Positions 1-8,710 of a stretch of DNA of 64,000 bases are shown piece after piece. A model generated the notes under the pieces. The model saw only the letters and a program-made list of their open reading frames with translations, was not told the DNA's origin and made no database searches. The DNA is from Bacteroidales bacterium M8 (GTDB taxonomy: Bacteria > Bacteroidota > Bacteroidia > Bacteroidales > Muribaculaceae): positions 1 through 64,000 of the forward strand of contig LUJS01000025.1 in NCBI GenBank assembly GCA_001689495.1, written 5' to 3'. Position 1 is the stretch's first letter; every line of letters starts with the position of its first letter. Made by a program: the position numbers and the translations under genes.

Positions 1-47
1 GCACTCAAAAATTATTTAGGACAATATTGAGAAAAAAGAGATTGATT

Positions 48-617
48 ATGATTTTGCACCTCACACCCGAACAAATGCTGGAGCGATGGCGGCTGCACCG
101 CGGACTGCTCCCCGTGACCGACAACGACTCCGTAACCTCGGCTGCCGACACGACCCTCGACACGCTGCTGCGCGCCGAGATTGAGGAGTGGTATCGACGT
201 CTGCTGGCCGAGGGGCCGATCGACCTCAACGACCCCGTGGAATATGCCGACAATGTGCGCCTCCCCGCCACCGTCGCGGGCGAGGGGGTGACTCTTGCCC
301 TGCCTGACGAGGCCGTGCGACTCACGGCCGTGCGTCTGTTGGGCTGGGAATGCGACGCGCGCATCATCGCCGACCCGCGCAGCCACGAGGCCCGAATGCA
401 GCTCGACCCCTATACCCGCGCCACGCCCTCCGACCCCGTAGCCGTGCTGCGTCCCGGCGGATTCGTCACGCTCTACCCCTCGACCGGCGACAATATTCTC
501 GAAACCCTCCGATGCACCGCCCGCCACGACGACCTGTACCATTTCGACGAAGCAGCAATGGGAATTGGGAATGGGGTTTTTAAAATTGGGAATTGGGAAT
601 GGGGAATTGGGAATTAA
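48..617 (+). CDS. Hypothetical protein, possible phage-derived small structural protein
   Basis: I do not recognise this protein of about 189 residues. It has no signal peptide or membrane segment and is probably cytoplasmic. The ATG at 48 is chosen; an in-frame TTG at 27 would add seven residues. It precedes a portal-like gene and two further small genes, so I read it as part of a remnant phage-structural cluster; a head-completion or connector role is a guess. Oddity: the last 19 or so residues, after the motif YHFDEAA, are rich in G, N, W and I because they are encoded by the AATTGGG heptamer repeat that fills the next spacer. The original C-terminus has therefore probably been extended by repeat DNA. 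No promoter is visible in the first 47 bases, so transcription may start outside the window. Confidence 0.6.
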   Translation: MILHLTPEQMLERWRLHRGLLPVTDNDSVTSAADTTLDTLLRAEIEEWYRRLLAEGPIDLNDPVEYADNVRLPATVAGEGVTLALPDEAVRLTAVRLLGWECDARIIADPRSHEARMQLDPYTRATPSDPVAVLRPGGFVTLYPSTGDNILETLRCTARHDDLYHFDEAAMGIGNGVFKIGNWEWGIGN

Positions 618-712
618 TACAAGACAGCGACCAATTCACAATTCATAATTCACAATTAAAATAATTCCCAACTCCCAATTCCCAATTCCCAATTAAATTA
701 ATTCCCAATTAA
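556..712. repeat. Inverted arrays of the AATTGGG / AATTCCC heptamer
   Basis: Bases 556-617 hold degenerate direct copies of AATTGGG and bases 661-712 hold the reverse-complement form AATTCCC. Between them lies a related AATTCAC-type stretch (632-659). The two arms could fold into a long imperfect hairpin. The same design occurs at 52176-52305, and a one-armed version at 2619-2660. The left arm runs into the 3' end of the preceding gene. Confidence 0.85.
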
Positions 713-719
713 AGAAGTT

Positions 720-2009
720 ATGTCTTTCAATCAAGCCCGCGAGGCGTGGAACAGTGCCTCGTCCATGCGTGCCACTCGACGCACGCTCAAGCAGTTTGCC
801 TATGGCCGCCAGTGGGAAGCCCTGCTCGGGTCGGCCGACTCGACCACTCCCCTGTCGCACTATGAGGAGTTCTGCACCCGCAGCGGACGCCGCCCGCTGA
901 CCAACAACCTGATACGATCGCTGATAAAGAGCGTCGTGGGCAGGTTTCGACTGAATCTGACCGAAGAGAAGCGCATCGAGGGCTCGCCCGAGGAGCGTCT
1001 GCGCACCGCCAACCGCCTTGACGAGCTCGACGCCCGAGCCCTCGAGGAATTCCTCATCTCGGGGTGTGCCATACAGCGCACCGTGCTCGAACGCCGCTTT
1101 GACGGCATGGGGGTGTGGATAGACAATGTAAATCCGGCACGATTCTTCTGCAACCGTTTTCTCGACCCGCGCGGCACCGACATACGCCTTGCCGGAATGT
1201 TGCACGATATGTCGCTCGCCGAGATGTGCCTGCGCTTCGGCCACGGGTCGCGCCGCCGCCACAGGGATCTGGCCGCGATATTCGCCCGCAGCAGGCAGGG
1301 TGTCGGGGCACCCGTCAGCGAGATTGCCGTCGACGCGGGCGACGTGTCGTTCCTCACCCCGTCGGACCGGTCGCTGTGCCGCGTCATCGAGGTTTGGACC
1401 CTCGAGCTGGACAAGCGCAAGGGCCCTGTGTGGAAATGCCGCTATTATGCCGCCGACGGCACGCTGATAGACGAGACCCTCTCGCCGTTCGGACACAGAT
1501 CGCACCCGTTCACGGTCAGCTTCTATCCGCTCACCGACGGCGAGGTTCACCCCTTCATCGAGGATGTCATAGACCAGCAGCGCCACATCAACCTGCTCAT
1601 CGCGGGCATAGATCAGGTGCTGACACACAGCGCCAAGGGGGTATTGCTCTTTCCGACCGACGCCCTGCCGCCGGGCATAAACATCAATCAGGCCGCCGAG
1701 ATTTGGGGCCGCCCCGGCGGGGTGATACCCATCAACCCGAATGCCACGCGCCTGCCCACCGAGCTGACGGCGCCGGGCCGCAGCGAGGGGGCGACACAAC
1801 TGCTCGAACTGGAGCTGAAGCTTTTTCAGCAGATTTCGGGCGTCACCAACGCCCTGCAGGGTCAGGCACCGGCGGGCATGACTTCGGCCTCGCTCTACGA
1901 GAGTCAGGTGCGCAATTCGGCCGTGGCGCTGCTCGACATCTTCGAGACCTTCAACTCGTTTCGCGCACAGCGCACCGCCAAGGCTCTGACACTCAGGGAT
2001 GGTGCTTAG
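720..2009 (+). CDS. Portal-like protein (truncated P22-type phage portal), domesticated
   Basis: The protein has 429 residues and no signal peptide. The features resemble P22-type phage portal proteins. An early segment is followed by a central region around residues 284-300 (DQQRHINLLIAGIDQVL), where portals carry a conserved residue block on arrival at the stem. A C-terminal block around 373-400 (ISGVTNALQGQ, then SASLYESQ) matches the typical portal pattern of an isoleucine-serine-glycine-valine turn, a glycine-glutamine and a serine-rich helix. It stops soon after this block, so it is shorter than active P22-type portals and lacks their distal C-terminal part. No terminase, capsid or tail gene is beside it. 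This fits a domesticated or decaying remnant; assignment is by pattern only. Confidence 0.5.
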   Translation: MSFNQAREAWNSASSMRATRRTLKQFAYGRQWEALLGSADSTTPLSHYEEFCTRSGRRPLTNNLIRSLIKSVVGRFRLNLTEEKRIEGSPEERLRTANRLDELDARALEEFLISGCAIQRTVLERRFDGMGVWIDNVNPARFFCNRFLDPRGTDIRLAGMLHDMSLAEMCLRFGHGSRRRHRDLAAIFARSRQGVGAPVSEIAVDAGDVSFLTPSDRSLCRVIEVWTLELDKRKGPVWKCRYYAADGTLIDETLSPFGHRSHPFTVSFYPLTDGEVHPFIEDVIDQQRHINLLIAGIDQVLTHSAKGVLLFPTDALPPGININQAAEIWGRPGGVIPINPNATRLPTELTAPGRSEGATQLLELELKLFQQISGVTNALQGQAPAGMTSASLYESQVRNSAVALLDIFETFNSFRAQRTAKALTLRDGA

Positions 2010-2061
2010 ACGGGCGAGGGTGGGAGGGCGAGATTTAACGGATTTTAACAGTGCTATACAG

Positions 2062-2091
2062 TTTGGGCGCACGGGCAGCGTGGTAATTTTG
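2062..2091 (+). promoter_or_regulatory. Bacteroidota-type promoter upstream of the 2203 gene
   Basis: TTTG at 2062-2065 and TAATTTTG at 2084-2091 are separated by 18 bases, close to the Bacteroidota -33/-7 arrangement. Transcription would start near 2098, leaving a leader of about 105 bases before the gene at 2203. Confidence 0.6.
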
Positions 2092-2202
2092 CCAACACAG
2101 AATTGGCAACAAACCACAATCCTATCATCAATACCGACACCCGACAACCGGCCTTCACTCAAACCCAAAGAATTCCAAAACCCTTAAACCACCATTCCAA
2201 CT

Positions 2203-2583
2203 ATGCTCAACCTTGTCGAAACCCGCAACCGTCACTTCATAGCCCGCTGCCGTCAGCTGATGGCCGACACCCCTGCCGGACACGAAATATCGAGGGCCGA
2301 TATTGCCGAGCGCGCGGCCATGAGCCCGGCGCCATGCTATTATTGCTCGTATGAGTATGCGCTGCGCATGCTGAGGGTGCTGAGACACGGGCGCCTGAAC
2401 CTGAGGCGCGACCGACGACTGGCCATGTGGCAGGAAATCGACGCCAAGGTGACCGCACTGATGGAGCGTCGCCCCGAATACAACCTGCCCCGCGCGCTGG
2501 CCCACATACTGGCCTCGGCCACGGCATCGCAGTTCTTCATATCCCCCTCCACCGCCCTCACCCTCGCAGAGAGACTTAGATAA
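2203..2583 (+). CDS. Hypothetical basic protein, 126 residues
   Basis: I do not recognise this protein. It is small, arginine-rich, and has no export signal or membrane helix. Residues 27-60 (ISRADIAERAAMS followed by a C-YY-C segment and a leucine-rich helix) could form a helix-turn-helix, so DNA binding is possible but unproven. It has its own promoter at 2062-2091 and lies in the same short cluster as the portal-like protein. Heptamer repeat DNA follows its stop codon. The real function is unknown; a phage-derived regulator or packaging accessory are both possible. Confidence 0.55.
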   Translation: MLNLVETRNRHFIARCRQLMADTPAGHEISRADIAERAAMSPAPCYYCSYEYALRMLRVLRHGRLNLRRDRRLAMWQEIDAKVTALMERRPEYNLPRALAHILASATASQFFISPSTALTLAERLR

Positions 2584-2618
2584 CAATGCTTAATGCAGAA
2601 TGCATAATGGCGAATGCA

Positions 2619-2660
2619 TAATTCCCAACTCCCAATTCCCCATTCCCAATTCCCAATTAT
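2619..2660. repeat. AATTCCC heptamer array
   Basis: About six degenerate copies of AATTCCC fill the spacer between the 126-residue gene and the next gene. A looser AATGCATAATG-type stretch (2586-2618) leads into it. It matches one arm of the inverted arrays at 556-712 and 52176-52305. Confidence 0.85.
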
Positions 2661-2665
2661 AAAAA

Positions 2666-3214
2666 ATGCTTTTTGTTCTTTCGATACCTGTCATAACAGA
2701 CAACATGCGGGCGTTGGCTGCGATGCGCAGCCTGACGATGCCCGACAACGGACACTCGGCACTCGCCCCGGTGCTCGATCCGTCAAAGCGGGGGCTGCTG
2801 GCCTTGATGATACGCCAGTCGTTTGCCGAGGTCGTGCTGGGACTGATGCCTCACGTCAGCGACTGCACGCTCGGAGCCGAGACGGCGGTCTCAGACCCGG
2901 GACACACGCCACCCGAGGGGCCTGACGGCCCCGACCTGATGAGCGTCGAGATAGACCTGCCCTGCCGGCTGCACGACGCGGCCCTGTGGTCGGTGCGCCG
3001 CGGGCTGGAACAGGCCACGGGCATTGGCGCGCTGTCGCGCCTCGTCACCGCGGCCGCAGACCCGGCAGACTCGGCCGAATGGCTGGCCAAAGCCTTTGCC
3101 GACGAGGCGCGAGACGCCCTCAAGGCTGTCAAAGAGGCCATTACAACGCCTCCGCAAGACTCGTTCAAGCCATTTGTCCGCCGCGGAATTGGCCATGTCG
3201 GCGAAAATTACTAA
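2666..3214 (+). CDS. Hypothetical protein, 182 residues
   Basis: I do not recognise this protein. The N-terminus (LFVLSIPVITDNMRAL) is hydrophobic but too short and polar to be a clear signal peptide. The middle (residues 70-100) is rich in G, P and D and looks like a flexible linker, and the C-terminal third is mostly helical with many alanines. An ATG at 2705 is an alternative start. It closes the cluster that holds the portal-like gene. Its 3' end overlaps the promoter of the next gene: the stop codon lies inside the TAACTTTG box at 3212-3219. Confidence 0.5.
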   Translation: MLFVLSIPVITDNMRALAAMRSLTMPDNGHSALAPVLDPSKRGLLALMIRQSFAEVVLGLMPHVSDCTLGAETAVSDPGHTPPEGPDGPDLMSVEIDLPCRLHDAALWSVRRGLEQATGIGALSRLVTAAADPADSAEWLAKAFADEARDALKAVKEAITTPPQDSFKPFVRRGIGHVGENY

Positions 3215-3219
3215 CTTTG
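3189..3219 (+). promoter_or_regulatory. Promoter of the MetE-like gene, overlapping the previous stop codon
   Basis: TAACTTTG at 3212-3219 is a perfect match to the Bacteroidota -7 pattern. TTGG at 3189-3192 sits 19 bases upstream as a weak -33 box. The -7 box contains the TAA stop of the preceding gene. The predicted start point near 3226 leaves a leader of about 35 bases. Confidence 0.6.
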
Positions 3220-3260
3220 CAGCGCGGAAAAAAGTGATTTACAAGTTACTTTCCTTAATT

Positions 3261-4391
3261 ATGACAAACAAGACAACCCGTCCCCGCGTAGAGATCGTGG
3301 GGAGTTTCCTTGCCCCCGAACAGCTCGAGGATGCAATCTCGCGCAAAGTAGCGGGCCAGATAGCCGAAGATGACTTCCATGCCATCGAAGACGAAGTGAT
3401 AGACCGACTCATTGACCGCGAAATAGAGTCCGGACTCGAAATAGTGACCGACGGCGAGATGCGCCGCAAGTCGTGGGACCGCGACTTCTGGGAAGGCCTC
3501 CTCGGCGTGGACCGCGAACGCATCGACACAGGCAGCGTCTGGCAGGACGAGCCCGTGCGCCGCAGCCTGCTCAAGTTCAACGGCCGCATAGCCTACAACC
3601 CCGAACACCCGTTCTTCGAGAAGTTCGTCCACCTCAAGCAACTGGTGGCCGGACGTGCCGACGTGCGCCAGACCATCCCCTCGCCCGGCGAGCTCTACAT
3701 GCGCATAGTCATGCTGAGCAACGGCGACCCCGGCAAGATATACGAGAGCCCCGCCACCCTGCTCGACGACATCACCGACGCATATCGCAAGACCATCGCC
3801 GAGTTCTATCGCCTCGGCTGCCGCCACATACAGCTCGACTCGTCGGTTTGGGGCCGTCTGTGCGACACCGACTTCCAGCGCACCCTGCTGCTGGGCGGCC
3901 TCGACCCCGACGCCATCACCGCCACGCTGGTACACCTGATCAACTCGGCCATTGAGAGCCGTCCCGACGATCTGGAGATAACCCTCTCGATCGCCGCCGA
4001 CGAGACCCGCATACCCCGCTGGGACAACGTGAACGAGCAGGCACACCTGAGACGCATGTTCGAGGATGTCGACGCCGACGCCTTCCTGCTCCCCTTCGAC
4101 ATCAACTCGCCCTCGCAGTTCGAGCAGCTCGCCGCATTCCCCTCGGGACGCCGCGCCATACTCGGCCTCGTCGACGGTAGCATGGCCGGACTGGAGAACA
4201 TCAACGACATCGTCAACGTGGTGCGTCTGGCACGCAGGTATGTCAGCCCCGAATGGATCTCGATCTCGCCCACCTGTGGATTCAAGGTCAAGGACCGCGA
4301 GCGTCAGGGACTCAACTACGAGACCCAGTGGACCAAGATAGACCTGCTGAACCGCGCCGCCGACATACTGGCCGGCGACGAGCAGGAATAA
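3261..4391 (+). CDS. MetE C-terminal-like methyltransferase (cobalamin-independent methionine synthase family)
   Basis: A stand-alone protein of 376 residues related to the catalytic C-terminal barrel of cobalamin-independent methionine synthase (the YxjG/YxjH-type group), predicted cytoplasmic. Supporting motifs are VTDGEMRRKSW near the N-terminus, HIQLDSS with Asp193, and ISPTCGFK with Cys339, which corresponds to a zinc ligand in the family. The N-terminal MetE half is absent, so the methyl donor may not be the usual polyglutamyl folate; donor and acceptor cannot be read from sequence. The ATG at 3261 follows a good promoter, and a strong terminator follows at 4417, so it is a single-gene unit. 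Confidence 0.8.
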   Translation: MTNKTTRPRVEIVGSFLAPEQLEDAISRKVAGQIAEDDFHAIEDEVIDRLIDREIESGLEIVTDGEMRRKSWDRDFWEGLLGVDRERIDTGSVWQDEPVRRSLLKFNGRIAYNPEHPFFEKFVHLKQLVAGRADVRQTIPSPGELYMRIVMLSNGDPGKIYESPATLLDDITDAYRKTIAEFYRLGCRHIQLDSSVWGRLCDTDFQRTLLLGGLDPDAITATLVHLINSAIESRPDDLEITLSIAADETRIPRWDNVNEQAHLRRMFEDVDADAFLLPFDINSPSQFEQLAAFPSGRRAILGLVDGSMAGLENINDIVNVVRLARRYVSPEWISISPTCGFKVKDRERQGLNYETQWTKIDLLNRAADILAGDEQE

Positions 4392-4416
4392 CCTCCCCGC
4401 CAAAGGCAAAATAACG

Positions 4417-4451
4417 AAGGCCCTCCGTTAAAAATCGACACGGAGGGCCTT
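4417..4451 (+). terminator. Intrinsic terminator after the MetE-like gene
   Basis: A perfect 12-bp stem (AAGGCCCTCCGT at 4417-4428 with its complement at 4440-4451) and an 11-base loop, followed by TTGTCTT. It separates the MetE-like gene from the capsule locus. Confidence 0.85.
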
Positions 4452-4511
4452 TGTCTTCGATTCGTTAACAAAAATTAAAAGTCGGAGTGCGATACGCAAC
4501 ACCTTTTTTTG

Positions 4512-4709
4512 TAATTTTGCATTACGAAACAGCGCAGATTAGGTAGCTGACACCACAGATGGCAAGCTTCTGAGATTTCGGGGTCAACCCGCCCGGGCAC
4601 CGGACATCGGGCCGCAGACGGGAGATCCGAGGTTTCAAAAAAACTCAATTTTTGGAATAGCCGGACTGACTTTGTCTGACCCGCGCCCGTGGGCACACGG
4701 ACACGGGGA
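4512..4709 (+). promoter_or_regulatory. Promoter -7 box and long leader of the capsule locus
   Basis: TAATTTTG at 4512-4519 is a good -7 box; no clear TTTG lies 19-21 bases upstream. Transcription from near 4526 would give a leader of roughly 185 bases before the NusG-like gene. The leader is GC-rich, with short self-complementary stretches around 4585-4625. In Bacteroides, UpxY-type antiterminators act through the 5' leader of their own capsule operon, so this stretch is the expected place for such a site, but I cannot identify a specific recognition element. Confidence 0.45.
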
Positions 4710-5333
4710 ATGGAAGATATGCCTACCGACGATACAATCACCTATGTTTTTCGACAGACCATGAACGACCAGACACCCGAGACATCAGCCGAAACACCTG
4801 CACCGGGCAGACGTTGGTATGCGCTTAAGGTGTTCTACAACAAAGTATTCGCACTGCGCGACGAACTCGCCGAGCGCCACGGCATGGAGAGCTACATACC
4901 GCTGACCACCGTCATGGTGGAACGCCGCGGCAACCGCCGCAAGGAGACCCGCCCGCTCATCTCGTCGCTGATGTTTGTCCGCGCCAACCCACAGGCAGCC
5001 TCAGAGCTGCAGGGTATTGTCGAGGGACGCGCAATGGTCTACACCCGACGCACCGACACGGGACGAGAGCCGGAACCGATACCCGACAGGGAGATGGAGC
5101 TGTTCATGCTCGTCACCTCGGGAGACTCCGGCGAGATAGAATACCTCGGCGAAGACTCGCCGCGCTATCACTGCGGCGACCGCGTCAGGGTGACCGACGG
5201 CCCGTTCAAGGGCTCGGAGGGGCATATCGTCCGCATCAGGGACAACCGCCGTCTGGTCGTCACCATCGAAGGGCTCTGCGCCGTGGCCACGGGCTACATA
5301 CCCCGGCCGTTTCTGTGCCGCATAGACGACTGA
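4710..5333 (+). CDS. NusG-like transcription antiterminator (UpxY type)
   Basis: A NusG paralogue of about 207 residues. The NGN domain starts at RRWYALKVFYNKVF, and a KOW motif lies near the C-terminus (DRVRVTDGPFKGSEGHI). It is the first gene of a capsule/exopolysaccharide locus, as UpxY proteins are in Bacteroides, where they allow RNA polymerase to read through the long operon. The start is uncertain: GTG at 4689 and ATGs at 4710, 4719 and 4761 are all in frame. The first 35 or so residues are low-complexity and unlike NusG, so 4761 is also plausible. The housekeeping nusG would lie near ribosomal protein genes, which are absent here. Confidence 0.85.
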   Translation: MEDMPTDDTITYVFRQTMNDQTPETSAETPAPGRRWYALKVFYNKVFALRDELAERHGMESYIPLTTVMVERRGNRRKETRPLISSLMFVRANPQAASELQGIVEGRAMVYTRRTDTGREPEPIPDREMELFMLVTSGDSGEIEYLGEDSPRYHCGDRVRVTDGPFKGSEGHIVRIRDNRRLVVTIEGLCAVATGYIPRPFLCRIDD

Positions 5334-5390
5334 CAGCAGCCTGTCGCGACACCCGGACCTACGTAACACAAACACGTTCCATACAACCAC

Positions 5391-6176
5391 ATGAGACACA
5401 TCCTGCCGGTCATCACGGCCATCGCCATATCCGTGCTGACCTCGTGCGGTCCTGCCAAGGACATAATATATGTTCAGGACCTTCCCCCCAACACCAACAT
5501 CACCCTTCAGTCTGACGGAGAGCTGCGCGCCGCTCCGGGCGACCGCGTGTCCGTGATCGTGCACTCGCGCGATCAGGAACTGGCCACCATGTTCAACCTC
5601 ACCCAGCCCGCAGGGCTCAACAACCAGAACTACAGCAACACGGGCGACACCAGATTCTATACCGTCGACCCCACCGGCAACATAGACATGCCCATCCTCG
5701 GCAAGATTCAGGTCGAGGGCCTGACCCGCCTCGAGATAGCCGACATGGTCAAGTATCGCCTGCTGTCGGGCAGCCTGCTGCGCGACCCCGTGGTGACGGT
5801 CGAGTTTCCCCGCATGGCATACTATGTCATCGGCGAGGCCGGCGTGGGACGCCACGAGTTTCCCGACGACAGGCTCAACCTGCTCGAGGCCCTCTCGATC
5901 TCGGGCGACCTCAACATACACGGCAAGCGCACCAACATCCGCGTCATCCGCACCGAGGGCGACAAGCAGACCATCTATCAGGTAGACCTGACAAAGACCG
6001 ACGACCTCTATGCCTCGCCCGCATACTACGTGCGACAGAACGACATGATATACATCGAGCCCAATCAGGTGCGCCAGAATCAGTCTACGGCCAACGGCAG
6101 CTCGTACATGACACCGACATTCTGGATCTCGATGTTCACGTTCGCGACGACGGTAGTACTGCTGTTCATCAAATAA
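5391..6176 (+). CDS. Wza-like polysaccharide export outer-membrane lipoprotein
   Basis: 261 residues with a lipoprotein signal (LTSC, Cys19 lipidated). A poly-export domain follows (LRAAPGDRVSVIV) and then SLBB-like beta-grasp repeats (MPILGKIQVEGLTRLEI, YYVIGEAGVGRHE). The last 20 residues form a hydrophobic helix ending in IK, in line with the C-terminal helix by which Wza-type channels cross the outer membrane. Together with the Wzc-like protein 27 bases downstream it should form the trans-envelope export complex for the polysaccharide made by the downstream enzymes. Confidence 0.9.
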   Translation: MRHILPVITAIAISVLTSCGPAKDIIYVQDLPPNTNITLQSDGELRAAPGDRVSVIVHSRDQELATMFNLTQPAGLNNQNYSNTGDTRFYTVDPTGNIDMPILGKIQVEGLTRLEIADMVKYRLLSGSLLRDPVVTVEFPRMAYYVIGEAGVGRHEFPDDRLNLLEALSISGDLNIHGKRTNIRVIRTEGDKQTIYQVDLTKTDDLYASPAYYVRQNDMIYIEPNQVRQNQSTANGSSYMTPTFWISMFTFATTVVLLFIK

Positions 6177-6203
6177 CAAACCTCACAACACACGGCCAGC
6201 CAC

Positions 6204-8663
6204 ATGCAACGAAATCTGGATCCCGACCCGCAGGGCGCACAGTCGCTCGAACACAACAGCATCATCATAAACACGCAGGTGCCCCAGAAGCACCAGCCCG
6301 ACAGCTTCGTCAAGTTCAAGGACGCGATGTTCCTGTTCATCGGCCACTGGAAATGGTTCGTGCTGTCGTTGTGTCTGGCTCTGGCCGGCGCATACTACTA
6401 CCTGCAGATAACGCCGTCGATATATCGCTCGACGTCGTCGATCATGATCAAGTCTGACGACAAGAACGGCGCCAACGAGGAGATGATGTCGCAGCTCGGC
6501 ATACACAGCCCCGGGGTCAACATCACCAACGAGATCATGAGCATCCGCACCATGGCCTCGATACGCGAGGTGGTGAATCGACTGAACCTCAGCGTCGAGG
6601 CATCGCACGCCGGAGCGTTTCACGACGAGATAGCCTATGGCATAGACATGCCGGTGCTCATATCATTCCCCGGCATTGCCGACACGGACTATGCGTCGTT
6701 CGACCTCAGGCTCAACGCAGACAGCACCGTCACCATCAGCGACATGAGCCTCAACGACATGCCGCAGGAGGGGACGCTGACCTTCAAGCTGGGACAGACC
6801 GTCAAGACACCCGTGGGCGCCATGACCATACAGCCCTCGCCATATTACGTCAAAGGCAAGACGGACCGCCTCAAGGTGAAGAGGGTCTCGATGCGCGACG
6901 CCGTGAGCGACATCAACTCGCGCCTCAACGTGTCGCAGCGCGACCAGAAAGCCTCGATCATAGACCTCAGCATCGACGACGTGTCGCGCACCCGCGGCGA
7001 GGACATTCTCTCGACCATCGTGTCAATCTATAACGAGAACTGGGTCATGGACCGCAACCAGATCACGGCCTCGACCACGGACTTCATACGCGAGCGCCTC
7101 TCGATAATCGAGGGCGAGCTCGGCAACGTGGACTCGGACATCTCGGACTACAAGAGCCGCAACCTCATGACCGACGTCGACGCAGTCGGCGGGATAGCGC
7201 TGAGCCAGATGACATCGTCCGAAGAGGAGGCCCGCGCCATAGACAACCGCCTGTACATGACCCGCTATCTGCGCAACTATCTCACCGACGGCCTGCACGA
7301 GCACGAACAGCTCCCGGCCAACTCGGGCATAGGCAACCCCAACATCGAGTCGCAGATCTCGGCCTACAACTCGCTGCTGCTGCAACGCAACAACCACCTG
7401 TCGGTATCGTCGGCCCAGAACCCTCTGGTCATGGACTTGGACCAGAAGCTCGGCACCATGAAACAGTCGATAGTCGGATCGCTCGACAACGAGCTGACCA
7501 TGCTCAACACCCAGCGCAAGGCGGTCTCGGGCGTCAGGTCGCAGGCCGTGGGCCGTCTGGCAGCCAACCCGCAGCAGGCCAAGTATCTGCTGTCCGTAGA
7601 GCGTCAGCAGAAGGTCAAGGAGTCGCTGTACCTGTTCCTGCTGCAGAAGCGCGAGGAAAACGAGCTATCGCAGGCATTCACAGCCTATAACACGCGACTG
7701 ATAGAGCACCCGACCTCAGACCCCGATCCGGTCAGCCCCAACGTGCCTCTGGTCATCGCGCTGGCCTCGGGAATCGGTCTGGCCCTGCCGGCGCTGATAC
7801 TGCTGCTGGCCGAGAGCTTCAACACCGCCGTGCGCGGGCGCAAGGACATCGAGTCGCTGCACGCGCCATTTGTCGGCGAGATACCTCAGGCCACGGCCCA
7901 CAAGAACGGCCGCAAGCGCGAGCAGCTGACCAAGGAGGAAACCGAGACGCAACTGATAGTCAAGGACAAGAGCCGCAACATCATGAACGAGGCATTCAGG
8001 GTGGTGCGCACCAATCTCGAGTTCATACTCGGATTCGAGGGAGGACACCATGTGGTCATGCTCACGTCGATGAATCCGGGCTCAGGCAAGACATTCATCA
8101 CGGCCAACATGGCCAAATCACTCTCCATCAAAGGCAAGAAAGTGCTGGCCGTCGATCTTGACCTGCGCCGCGGATCACTCTCAAAATATGTAGAATCACC
8201 CGAAACCGGCATCTCAAACTATCTCTCGGGCCAGATACCCGACTATCACACCGTCATAAAGCATCTCGGAGAACTCGACGTGATACCGGTAGGCACCATC
8301 CCCCCCAACCCCACCGAGCTTCTGTTCAACCCCCGCTTCCCCAAATTCATGGAGGCAGTCAAGGAAGAATACGACTACGTATTCATCGACTGTCCGCCCG
8401 TCGAGATCGTAGCCGACGCCGCCATCATATCGCGATACGCCGAGATGACCCTGTTCATCATCAGGGCCCACGTGCTCGACAAAGCCTTCCTGCCCGACAT
8501 CGAGAAGTGGTATGAGGAGCGCCGCTTCCCCAACCTCTCCATCATCCTCAACGGCACCCACGAAGAATTCTCGCACTACGGCTCGAGATACGGATACCAC
8601 AGATACGGATACCACTACGGTAACTACGGCAAATACGGGTATTCGGAAGAAGAATCGAAGTAG
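6204..8663 (+). CDS. Wzc-like polysaccharide co-polymerase and tyrosine autokinase
   Basis: 819 residues, inner membrane. A first membrane helix lies near residues 47-65. A large periplasmic part with coiled-coil segments and a GNVR-type region follows, then a second helix near 512-533 and a cytoplasmic BY-kinase domain. Kinase motifs: Walker A NPGSGKTFIT (about 624-633), Walker A' VLAVDLDLRRG (about 647-657), Walker B VFIDCPP (about 726-732). The tail from about 791 holds nine tyrosines in some 24 residues, the autophosphorylation cluster that controls chain length and Wza-Wzc assembly. Full length for the fused (proteobacterial-style) form. It sits between wza and the glycosyltransferases. 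Confidence 0.92.
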   Translation: MQRNLDPDPQGAQSLEHNSIIINTQVPQKHQPDSFVKFKDAMFLFIGHWKWFVLSLCLALAGAYYYLQITPSIYRSTSSIMIKSDDKNGANEEMMSQLGIHSPGVNITNEIMSIRTMASIREVVNRLNLSVEASHAGAFHDEIAYGIDMPVLISFPGIADTDYASFDLRLNADSTVTISDMSLNDMPQEGTLTFKLGQTVKTPVGAMTIQPSPYYVKGKTDRLKVKRVSMRDAVSDINSRLNVSQRDQKASIIDLSIDDVSRTRGEDILSTIVSIYNENWVMDRNQITASTTDFIRERLSIIEGELGNVDSDISDYKSRNLMTDVDAVGGIALSQMTSSEEEARAIDNRLYMTRYLRNYLTDGLHEHEQLPANSGIGNPNIESQISAYNSLLLQRNNHLSVSSAQNPLVMDLDQKLGTMKQSIVGSLDNELTMLNTQRKAVSGVRSQAVGRLAANPQQAKYLLSVERQQKVKESLYLFLLQKREENELSQAFTAYNTRLIEHPTSDPDPVSPNVPLVIALASGIGLALPALILLLAESFNTAVRGRKDIESLHAPFVGEIPQATAHKNGRKREQLTKEETETQLIVKDKSRNIMNEAFRVVRTNLEFILGFEGGHHVVMLTSMNPGSGKTFITANMAKSLSIKGKKVLAVDLDLRRGSLSKYVESPETGISNYLSGQIPDYHTVIKHLGELDVIPVGTIPPNPTELLFNPRFPKFMEAVKEEYDYVFIDCPPVEIVADAAIISRYAEMTLFIIRAHVLDKAFLPDIEKWYEERRFPNLSIILNGTHEEFSHYGSRYGYHRYGYHYGNYGKYGYSEEESK

Positions 8664-8710
8664 CACTGTCAGATACAGAACCCGGACATGACGACACGCC
8701 GGCAAATTCG

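Noticed and set aside
693..2168. Minus-strand 491-codon frame over the portal-like gene
   Set aside because: The plus-strand gene has recognisable portal motifs and normal codon use; this frame has neither and is its shadow.
4475..4741. Minus-strand frame in the capsule leader
   Set aside because: It has no family match, overlaps the -7 box and leader of the capsule transcript, and has unusual codon use.
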